From Caulobacteraceae bacterium (GTDB lineage: Bacteria; Pseudomonadota; Alphaproteobacteria; Caulobacterales; Caulobacteraceae): 8,625 nucleotides of DNA. The stretch is from positions 1 through 8,625 of the forward strand of contig CANMXH010000089.1 in NCBI GenBank assembly GCA_947501315.1, written 5' to 3'. Position 1 is the stretch's first letter. Every line of letters starts with the position of its first letter. The position numbers and the translations under genes are program-made. The notes beneath the pieces are model-generated. The model had not been told where the DNA came from. It did no database searches and was given only the letters and a program-made list of their open reading frames with translations. This document shows, one piece after another, positions 1 through 5,346 of the stretch.

Positions 1-378
1 CGTTTTCCACGCGCCCTCCGGCTGGCGGCCCTTGCTTCGGGCCTTACCGGATCACCGCCGATGACATTGCTGCCGTCGGCGCGCGGCGGACATGAGACAG
101 CGGCCCGCACAGGAAGCGCGCGGCGAGCAGGCGGGGGCCATCCATCGACCTCCGCAAGGACCCCCGAGGTATCCATCCCCCGGGCTTCATCGCTCGACCA
201 CAGCCCGCCGACATCGGGGCGCTGGATCCGACGCCCTCCCCACCGACGGGATGGACAGGAGTCTGGCACGGGTCCCGGCCATGATGGCTGGTGACGCTGT
301 GTAATTTGAAAGGTGAGCGAAGTCAGGCGGTTGGCGGAACGGGATATGCTGGCAATTGGCGGATGGGTAGCAGTCCGT
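1..378. other. Intergenic stretch without a convincing gene
   Basis: No reading frame here resembles a known family, and the open frames on both strands are short, arginine- and proline-rich and mutually overlapping, as expected of GC-rich non-coding DNA. A short hairpin (GGCCC, 7-nt loop, GGGCC) lies at 27-43; it could belong to the end of a gene left of the window, but no T-run follows. A perfect sigma-54 -24 half (TGGCACG, 264-270) is present, but its -12 half is wrong. The stretch may be degenerate repeat DNA. Confidence 0.5.
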
Positions 379-532
379 GTCTCCTCCCCGTTCGCGCAGC
401 GAATGGGGAGGGGGACCATCCGAAGGATGGTGGAGGGGTGGGGAGGGGCAGTGCGGCCGGCGCCCCTCCACCCTCCTTCGCCTCTGCGAGGCTTCGGACG
501 GTCCCCCTCCCCATCTGCGATGGGGAGGAGAC
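379..532. repeat. Compound palindromic intergenic element, copy 1
   Basis: The outer arms are an 11-bp perfect inverted repeat (GTCTCCTCCCC at 379-389, its complement at 522-532). Inside are nested hairpins: 384-410 (12-bp stem, one mismatch, GCA loop), 415-431 (ACCATCC, GAA, GGATGGT) and a 9-bp stem at about 513-533 closing on TGC. The two halves mirror each other: GGGGAGGGGGACC, small hairpin, GGTGGAGGGG on the left, and the complementary order on the right. The same architecture recurs at 3828-3964. This fits a dispersed intergenic palindromic repeat. Whether it acts in termination, mRNA stability or protein binding is unknown. A related hairpin (CTCTTCCCC...GGGAGAG) lies at 583-604. Confidence 0.75.
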
Positions 533-679
533 GGGCAGTGCCGCCGATCCGGGTGGGGGACGCCGGCCTCGCATCGCCTGCACTCTTCCCCACTTCGGGA
601 GAGGGCTGTCCGGAGCCCGGGTCATCTGCCTTGCGGGTGTTCCGGTCTACCGCTCTCAGATTCAGTGGCCGACAAGAAC

Positions 680-689
680 TGGTTAACCA
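680..689. promoter_or_regulatory. 10-bp palindrome in the flbT leader, possible CtrA-like half site
   Basis: TGGTTAACCA is a perfect palindrome about 70 bp before flbT. TTAACC is the half-site sequence of the alphaproteobacterial cell-cycle regulator CtrA (consensus TTAA-N7-TTAA), but the second half is missing: the nearest candidate, TTTA, has the wrong spacing. No convincing -35/-10 pair was found. The call is weak and rests on position and the palindrome alone. Confidence 0.25.
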
Positions 690-760
690 CGCTTGTTTAG
701 GATGCGTTTGGTTCCGGCTTCCTATCGTCGTCCGGTTCCTGTCAGGAGACGTCCTCTCAA

Positions 761-1183
761 ATGCCGCTCAAGCTGTCGCTGAAGCCCGGCGAGAAATTCG
801 TCCTCAACGGCGCCGTCGTCCAGAATGGCGACCGGCGGGGCGTATTGATCCTGCAGAACAAGGCGTCGGTGCTGCGCGAGAAGGACATTCTCCAGCCCGA
901 GGACGCCAACACCCCGGCCAAGCGCGTCTATTTCCCGGTCATGATGATGTATCTGGACGAGACCGCCGCGGCCAAGGTGTATGACGAGTTCGCCCTGCGG
1001 CTCGGCGAGTTCATGGGCGCGTCCCGCAATCCCGAAATTCTGGCGGCCTGCGTCGCGGCTTCGCGCCATGTGATGGCGCGCGAGCACTACAAGGCGCTGA
1101 TGGCGGCGCGAAAACTCGTTGAGTATGAGGAAGGTCTGGCGAATGTCGCTTCAGGCGTACAAGACAGCGGCCGCGAGAGCTGA
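761..1183 (+). CDS. flbT: Flagellin biosynthesis regulator FlbT
   Basis: 140-residue cytoplasmic protein matching the FlbT family over its full length: the N-terminal MPLKLSLKPGEKFVLNGAVV block, a GDRRGVLILQNKASVLREKDI segment typical of the family, and a helical C-terminal half. In Caulobacter, FlbT acts after transcription, binding flagellin mRNA leaders and limiting flagellin translation when the hook is not finished; in some other alphaproteobacteria it is needed positively. Start: ATG 761, with AGGAG at 744-748, a rather long 12-nt spacing. That AGGA can pair with TCCT at 753-756, which might partly mask the site (inference). The end overlaps flaF by 41 bp, so the two are surely co-transcribed and probably translationally coupled. 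No flagellin gene is visible in the window. Confidence 0.95.
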   Translation: MPLKLSLKPGEKFVLNGAVVQNGDRRGVLILQNKASVLREKDILQPEDANTPAKRVYFPVMMMYLDETAAAKVYDEFALRLGEFMGASRNPEILAACVAASRHVMAREHYKALMAARKLVEYEEGLANVASGVQDSGRES

Positions 1184-1517
1184 ATCTCCGCGCGAGATGG
1201 AGTACCGGCTGTTCGGGGAAGTCACCCGGGCGCTGATGCACGCCTCGAGCCTTGATTCGACCGAGATCGCCGCGCGGATCGATGCGCTGGACTGGAACCG
1301 CCGGCTGTGGTCGACGCTCGCGACGGACTGTTCCAACAACGACAACGCCATGAATCCGGGGCTCAGGGCCCAGATCATCTCCATCAGCCTGTTCGTCAGC
1401 CGTCACTCCTCGGCGATCATGCGGGGCGAGGATGATTTCGAAACCCTGATCGATATCAACCGGATGGTCATGCAGGGGCTTGCCGGTCCCGGGCCGGGCG
1501 CGCAACAGGCCGCCTGA
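1143..1517 (+). CDS. flaF: Flagellar biosynthesis regulator FlaF
   Basis: 124-residue protein of the FlaF family, recognised from the N-terminal MSLQAYKTAAARAESPREME block, the central WNRRLWSTLATDC motif and the C-terminal helix with LFVSRHSSAIMRGE. FlaF works with FlbT in controlling flagellin synthesis and export in Caulobacter and related alphaproteobacteria. The ATG at 1143 is preferred because the family begins at MSLQAYK and GAGGAAG precedes it at a normal distance; an upstream in-frame ATG at 1119 would add eight residues without a better ribosome site. It begins inside flbT, overlapping by 41 bp in another frame. The last residues (GPGPGAQQAA) are a non-conserved tail. No clear rho-independent terminator follows. 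Confidence 0.94.
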   Translation: MSLQAYKTAAARAESPREMEYRLFGEVTRALMHASSLDSTEIAARIDALDWNRRLWSTLATDCSNNDNAMNPGLRAQIISISLFVSRHSSAIMRGEDDFETLIDINRMVMQGLAGPGPGAQQAA

Positions 1518-1917
1518 CGCGCCGTCCTGCTTCAGCGAGCGCCGTTTCATCCCAACGGACACGACGCGACCCGGGCTGGAGTCCGGGAGGGGGATGAACC
1601 TGACAGCCGTCAGCGGGGCTGGACCCTTCGTCGACCCGGTTGGCGCGGGGTAGAAAGGTTCATCACAGCGAACACAACGAAGCCACAGCGGACACGACGG
1701 GACCGGGCGGTGGTCGCGTGTGTCGATCCCTTCTGGCATCGAAACGAGACAGGGGCGGCGTTGCCGCCGATCCTCCCGTCGACCAAAAATCGACCCTGAA
1801 GGAAGCGATCCGCGTTGGTGCCCGGGTCTCGATCCCGTCGTGTCCGCTGTGGCCTCGTTGTGCCCGCCGTGATGAACCCCTCTCGCTGGACGCCCGTCAA
1901 CTGAAGCGCCGACGGCT
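1518..1917. other. Convergent gap between flaF and the exoD-like gene
   Basis: 400 bp with no believable gene. It contains a CCCGG/CCGGG hairpin at 1570-1587, a fragment at about 1546-1566 (TTCATCCCAACGGACACGAC) related to the arms of the large inverted repeat that follows, and the inverted repeat itself (listed separately). Neither flaF nor the exoD-like gene has an ordinary hairpin-plus-T-run terminator here, so the large hairpin is the best candidate for where the two converging transcripts end. Confidence 0.6.
1652..1883 (-). repeat. Long inverted repeat, 54-bp arms, 124-bp loop
   Basis: The arms are 1652-1705 and 1830-1883. The core 46 bp (1657-1702 against 1833-1878) match at 42 positions; extending both ends gives 54 positions with 47 identities. 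All seven differences are transitions of the kind that give G-U pairs in RNA copied on the - strand and A-C mismatches in RNA of the + strand. The - strand RNA, downstream of the exoD-like stop codon, could therefore form an unbroken 54-bp stem. The arms are built from quasi-repeated units of the type CACAGCGAA, CACAACGAA, CACAGCGGA, CACGACGGG. The loop holds a small GGCGGC-GTT-GCCGCC hairpin and a TCGACC direct repeat around AAAAA. Strand is given as - because of the wobble pattern; function unknown. Confidence 0.85.
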
Positions 1918-2553
1918 CTAGAACAGGCCGGTGACCCACTGGATGCTCGGCCCAAGCGCCAGGCTGACCAGCTCCCAGGCCATCCAGATGAACAGGCAGA
2001 CTCCGGCCACGCCGGCCCAGCCGATCAGCACCACGATGCCGTCGCGCTGCATCAGTCCGAATCCGAACGTGTAAATGATCAGGGCGGGGACCAGGTTTCC
2101 TCCCCAGATCGGCAGCACCAGAATGCAGGACAGCAGGACGGTGACGATGCCGATCAGTACTTCCGAGACCGGGCTGGTCATCGCCGGCAGCCGGGGTCTG
2201 GACAGGCGCTCGACCTGTTTGAAGCGGACGAGCACCTTTTTCACGCCGTTGCGATAGGTTTCGCGCTCGATCGCGCGCCGTAACGCCCAGCGCGGCAGCC
2301 AGAGCTGCTCCTGCCGAATCGTGAGTTGCAGGCCCATCAGCAGCAGGGGAGCCCCAAGGATCGTCGTCGTTCCGGGGATGATGCCTATGGCGATGTTGAG
2401 CAGGCCGAAGAACAGCATCAGGGCCCCGAAGCCGCGCTCGCCGAAGGCGTTCACCAGCTCACCGAGATAGAGCTTCGGGTCGTCCTTGAGGCCGATGTCC
2501 TCGATAACCCGGGAGAAGGTCCGGCTGTCGCTGTGATAGTCGTAGTCGGGCAT
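1918..2553 (-). CDS. ExoD-family integral membrane protein
   Basis: 211 residues, usual length for the exopolysaccharide synthesis ExoD family. Visible features: a short soluble N-terminus (1-35), the family block LGELVNAFGERGFGALMLFF (30-49), a PGTTTILGAPLLLMGLQL segment (60-77), the WLPRW motif (85-89), an amphipathic basic stretch (90-125), then hydrophobic segments at about 128-150, 152-166 and 172-200 with the LPIWGGNLVPAL and GLMQRDGIVV motifs. ExoD was named from Sinorhizobium mutants affected in exopolysaccharide production and nodule invasion; the biochemical activity is not settled. The ATG start at 2553 has no strong Shine-Dalgarno. It lies 92 bp after the dehydrogenase on the same strand, with a possible promoter between. 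Its 3' end runs into the large inverted repeat. Confidence 0.88.
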   Translation of the reverse strand: MPDYDYHSDSRTFSRVIEDIGLKDDPKLYLGELVNAFGERGFGALMLFFGLLNIAIGIIPGTTTILGAPLLLMGLQLTIRQEQLWLPRWALRRAIERETYRNGVKKVLVRFKQVERLSRPRLPAMTSPVSEVLIGIVTVLLSCILVLPIWGGNLVPALIIYTFGFGLMQRDGIVVLIGWAGVAGVCLFIWMAWELVSLALGPSIQWVTGLF

Positions 2554-2599
2554 CGGCGACGGGGGTCCGGGGCGAGGATGACGCGATCTAGGCCGTTAG

Positions 2600-2628
2600 A
2601 TGGACGCGCGCCACTTAACAAACGTCAA
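2600..2628 (-). promoter_or_regulatory. Possible promoter of the exoD-like gene
   Basis: On the - strand, TTGACG at 2628-2623 matches the -35 box of Caulobacter-type housekeeping promoters (TTGACGS). The expected -10 region near 2600-2606 (GTCCAT) is poor, and the better CTAAC-like sequence lies too far downstream. It sits in the 92-bp gap between the dehydrogenase stop and the exoD-like start. Confidence 0.3.
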
Positions 2629-2645
2629 TCCTGGCGGTGCGGTGC

Positions 2646-3809
2646 CTAGCCGCCCAGCAATTCCCGCCCGATCAGAAACCGCCGGATTTCGTTGGTGCCG
2701 GCACCGATGTCGTAAAGCTTGGCGTCGCGGACCAGCCGCTCCACGGGCCATTCCTTCGTATAGCCCGCGCCGCCGAGCGCCTGGACGGCCTCGAGGCTGA
2801 CTTTCACGGCATTCTCGGAGGCCAGCAGGATGGCCCCGGCGGCGTCATAGCGGGTGGTCTTGCCCTCGTCGCAGGCCCGGGCCACGGCATAGACATAGGC
2901 GCGGGCGCTGTTCAGGGCGACATACATGTCGGCGACCTTGGCCTGCATCAGCTGGAACGATCCGATGGCCTTGCCGAACTGTTTGCGCTCGCGGACATAG
3001 GGCAGAACCACGTCGAGCGCCGCCTGCATAATGCCCAGCGGTCCGGCCGCCAGCACGGCGCGCTCATAGTCGAGGCCGCTCATCAGCACGCCGGCACCGC
3101 CGCCGACGGGTCCCATGACGTTCTCTTCCGGGACCTCGCAGTCCTCGAACACCAGTTCGGCGGTGTCAGAGCCGCGCATACCCATCTTGTCCAGCTTCTT
3201 CGATACGCTGAAGCCCTTCATGCCCTTCTCAATCAGGAAGGCGGTGACGCCGCCGTTGCCTTCGCCGGTGCGGGCATAGACCACCAGGGTCTCGGCATGC
3301 GGCGCGTTGGTGATCCAGAATTTGGTGCCGTTCAGGATGTAGCGGTCGCCCTGTTTCACGGCCTGGGTCCGCATCGACATGACGTCTGAGCCGGAACCGA
3401 CTTCCGACATGGCCAGCGAGCCAACGTGTTCGCCCGAGATCAGGCCGGGCAGGTATTTCTGCTTCTGGGCTTCGGTGCCCCAGCGGCGGATCTGGTTGAC
3501 GCACAGGTTGGAGTGGGCCCCGTAGGCCAGGCCGATCGAGGCGGAGGCGCGGGAGACCTCCTCCATGGCCACGACGTGTTCGAGATAGCCGAGGCCGAGG
3601 CCGCCGTACTCTTCCTCGACGGTGATGCCGTGCAGGCCGAGTGCGCCCATCTCGGGCCAGAGCTCGCGCTTGAAGGCATTGGTCTCGTCGATCTCGGCGG
3701 CCAGAGGGGCCAGACGGTCGGTCGCCCAGCGGGCGGTGGTCTCGCGGATCATGTCGGCGTTTTCGCCGAGGCCGAATTCCATGGATTGGGGGGCGTTGGG
3801 AATGCTCAT
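2646..3809 (-). CDS. ivd: Isovaleryl-CoA dehydrogenase
   Basis: 387-residue FAD-dependent acyl-CoA dehydrogenase that oxidises isovaleryl-CoA to 3-methylcrotonyl-CoA in leucine breakdown, passing electrons to electron-transfer flavoprotein. N-terminal helical domain about 1-130, beta domain 130-240 with the signature AMSEVGSGSD (133-142), C-terminal helical domain 245-387 with the second signature around LGGAGY (345-350) through IGAGTNEIRR (368-377). The catalytic base is most likely E249 in SGLDYERAVLAAGPLG: isovaleryl-CoA dehydrogenases carry it here rather than near residue 376, where this protein has G371, which separates it from short- and medium-chain enzymes. No methylcrotonyl-CoA carboxylase genes lie nearby, unlike the liu clusters of other bacteria. 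The start has no clear Shine-Dalgarno, and only 18 bp separate it from the compound palindrome upstream. Confidence 0.93.
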   Translation of the reverse strand: MSIPNAPQSMEFGLGENADMIRETTARWATDRLAPLAAEIDETNAFKRELWPEMGALGLHGITVEEEYGGLGLGYLEHVVAMEEVSRASASIGLAYGAHSNLCVNQIRRWGTEAQKQKYLPGLISGEHVGSLAMSEVGSGSDVMSMRTQAVKQGDRYILNGTKFWITNAPHAETLVVYARTGEGNGGVTAFLIEKGMKGFSVSKKLDKMGMRGSDTAELVFEDCEVPEENVMGPVGGGAGVLMSGLDYERAVLAAGPLGIMQAALDVVLPYVRERKQFGKAIGSFQLMQAKVADMYVALNSARAYVYAVARACDEGKTTRYDAAGAILLASENAVKVSLEAVQALGGAGYTKEWPVERLVRDAKLYDIGAGTNEIRRFLIGRELLGG

Positions 3810-3827
3810 GGGCGCGGAGGTAGCACC

Positions 3828-3964
3828 ATTCCTCCCCCCGAGTGAAGCGAGAGGGGGAGGGGGACCGCGAAGCGGTGGAGGGGGCCGGTCCGTGCGCCGG
3901 CGGATGAGGCAACGGCCCCTCCACCATGCTTCGCATGGTCCCCCTCCGCCGACGGGGGAGGAAT
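3828..3964. repeat. Compound palindromic intergenic element, copy 2
   Basis: The outer arms are an 11-bp perfect inverted repeat (ATTCCTCCCCC at 3828-3838, its complement at 3954-3964). The inner order matches copy 1 at 379-532: a CTCCCC/GGGGAG-type arm, GGGGGACC, small hairpin (CCGC-GAA-GCGG), GGTGGAGGGG, a non-conserved centre (about 3885-3915), then CCCCTCCACC, hairpin (ATGC-TTC-GCAT), GGTCCCCCTC. The hairpin tips differ in sequence between the copies but keep pairing. It fills the whole gap between spmX and the dehydrogenase, ending one base before the spmX stop codon. It may end or process spmX transcripts; it would also form the leader of any transcript reading into the dehydrogenase gene. 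Confidence 0.8.
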
Positions 3965-3965
3965 A

Positions 3966-5282
3966 TCAGTCCGGCTTGCCCCAGCGCACATAGAGGTTCC
4001 AGGACGACACGCCGACGCAGATGATCCCGATCAGGGCAAGGGCCCAGGCGATGACGGTTGTCTCGCCCATCGGCGATGGCTGTTCCACGGCCAGACGGAA
4101 GGCAGCGGCCGAGGCACCGCAGGCTGCCAGGCCCACACCACCCATGATCAGAAAGGCACCGGTCTCGCTCCAGTCGAAGCGGCGCGGTCCCGCGGGTTCG
4201 ACCTCGTGGCGCAGGACCGACAGGGTCGGCTCGTCCTCGAACAGGACGGATTCCGCGTCGACCGGCTCCGGTGCGCGCTGGTCCGATGGCCAGACCGGCC
4301 GCTCGGCCTCGATGAAGTCAGCCTCGGTGGCCGGGGTCAGGACCAGTTCGGCGTCCATCGCGGGAAACGGCGAGGGCAGGGGGGCGGCAGACACCAGCGG
4401 TGTGACAGGAACGATGGACGCGGGCTCAGGCGCAGAAGCCGATGCAGGCTCGGGCTCGGGCTCGGGCTCAGGCTCCGGCTCCGGCTCGGCCGCAGGCTCC
4501 GGCTCGGGCTGAGGTTCGGGCTCGGCGGCGGGTAGCGCCACCTGTGGCTCGGCCGGGAAGACGGGCGACAAGACCGGTTCTTCCGTAGCAAAACCCGGCA
4601 GGGGGCCGATGATGGCTGCGGCGTAGGGGGAATAGCGGTCCAGATTGACCCGTTTGACCGCTTCCGTAGCCTGGACGACCGGAGGTTCAGGGGGGGGCGC
4701 CGCGGGCGGGGGGGCCGGATCCGGTTCGGCCGCCTCCGGCTCGGCCTGCGTCAGGGGCTCGGGCCCGGCGGGGATGCCGACCGGTGCTATGGGAAGGGGG
4801 GCGGCCAGCAAGGCTGCGAGGGTGACCGGTGAGGACGGGTCAGCAACGAACAGGGCCCGTTCGGCCGAGCGGCGGCGCAGGCGTGCGTCCGCGGAGATGT
4901 CTTCCGGCCACCCGATCAGGGCGTCTGCCGCCTGGATGGCGTGACCCTCGTTGAACCTCTGAAGGACATCGGACGCGAGGAACCGGTCCACACCGACCGA
5001 GATGGCGAAGCTGGCCAGAGCGTCAAATTGATGCTGGTTCAGCGGGCTGTGAACCTCTTCGTTCAGCGCCTTCACCACCGGCATGAGATCATACCGGAGC
5101 AGCAGTTCCGCATCGGCCTCGGCGACGGTCAGCCCCTCGCGAGCCGAGGCGATATGGCCATAGCCGATGACCCAGCGGCCGTCCTCCCGCTGCGTGGCAC
5201 GCGGACGAAAGCCCTCAAAGCTCTTGATGAGCACGATCCCTTCGCGGGAGACCTTCAGACGGGTTGTGGGCGTTTCGGACAC
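3966..5282 (-). CDS. spmX: SpmX, lysozyme-derived stalk-pole polarity protein
   Basis: 438 residues with the SpmX layout: an N-terminal phage-type lysozyme (GH24) domain at about 10-150, a long proline- and glutamate-rich linker (about 155-370, including Glu-Pro repeats), and two C-terminal membrane segments (about 376-397 and 408-429). SpmX localises at the old pole and recruits and activates the histidine kinase DivJ, binding PopZ. The general catalytic Glu is kept (E23 in SFEGFR), but the Asp position of GH24 enzymes is R32 and the following Thr is V38, so cell-wall cleavage is unlikely; the family is known as a co-opted, detoxified lysozyme. I chose GTG 5282: it gives a length near the Caulobacter protein (about 430), and an upstream in-frame TTG (5333) lies inside a sigma-54 promoter. 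No clear Shine-Dalgarno was found, so the start is uncertain. Confidence 0.9.
   Translation of the reverse strand: MSETPTTRLKVSREGIVLIKSFEGFRPRATQREDGRWVIGYGHIASAREGLTVAEADAELLLRYDLMPVVKALNEEVHSPLNQHQFDALASFAISVGVDRFLASDVLQRFNEGHAIQAADALIGWPEDISADARLRRRSAERALFVADPSSPVTLAALLAAPLPIAPVGIPAGPEPLTQAEPEAAEPDPAPPPAAPPPEPPVVQATEAVKRVNLDRYSPYAAAIIGPLPGFATEEPVLSPVFPAEPQVALPAAEPEPQPEPEPAAEPEPEPEPEPEPEPASASAPEPASIVPVTPLVSAAPLPSPFPAMDAELVLTPATEADFIEAERPVWPSDQRAPEPVDAESVLFEDEPTLSVLRHEVEPAGPRRFDWSETGAFLIMGGVGLAACGASAAAFRLAVEQPSPMGETTVIAWALALIGIICVGVSSWNLYVRWGKPD
4446..4523 (-). repeat. Hexamer tandem repeat encoding Glu-Pro repeats in SpmX
   Basis: A run of 6-bp units of the type GAGCCC/GAGCCG (- strand) encodes alternating Glu-Pro with one Gln and one Ala-Ala interruption. 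It lies in the disordered linker of SpmX, so copy number changes keep the frame. Repeats of this kind commonly differ in length between strains. Confidence 0.8.
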
Positions 5283-5328
5283 GGATTGACCCAAATCGAG
5301 ACGGGCGCGCTCGCCCGACCGGGGAACC

Positions 5329-5344
5329 AGCAAGGGACGCGCCG
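5329..5344 (-). promoter_or_regulatory. Sigma-54 promoter of spmX
   Basis: On the - strand, CGGCGCGTCCCTTGCT matches the sigma-54 consensus TGGCACG-N4-TTGCW at all but two fixed positions, with GG (5343-5342) and GC (5331-5330) separated by exactly 10 bp as required. The start of transcription would be near 5318, giving a leader of about 36 nt to the GTG at 5282. In Caulobacter, spmX is activated by the sigma-54 regulator TacA, which agrees with this site. It begins three bases after the mgtE stop codon, so spmX has its own control although it follows mgtE closely. Confidence 0.7.
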
Positions 5345-5346
5345 TT

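Noticed and set aside
22..36. TGGC...TTGC sequence resembling a sigma-54 promoter
   Set aside because: GG and GC are separated by 8 bp, not the required 10.
264..280. Perfect -24 half TGGCACG of a sigma-54 promoter
   Set aside because: The position of the -12 GC holds GG, and flbT is almost 500 bp away.
187..471. Open reading frames of up to 223 codons over 61-984 on both strands
   Set aside because: Low-complexity Arg/Pro/Gly products, running through palindromes and the flbT gene, no family resemblance.
1652..1883. Insertion sequence or MITE with target duplication
   Set aside because: No flanking direct repeats or transposase were seen, though a non-autonomous palindrome cannot be excluded.
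1011..1955. 314-codon - strand frame across flbT, flaF and the inverted repeat
   Set aside because: Antisense shadow of two clear genes in GC-rich DNA, with repeat-derived residues.
2637..3389. 250-codon + strand frame opposite the dehydrogenase
   Set aside because: Antisense shadow of a fully conserved enzyme; no family resemblance.
5283..5333. TTG 5333 as the spmX start
   Set aside because: It lies inside the sigma-54 -12 element and adds 17 residues not typical of SpmX.
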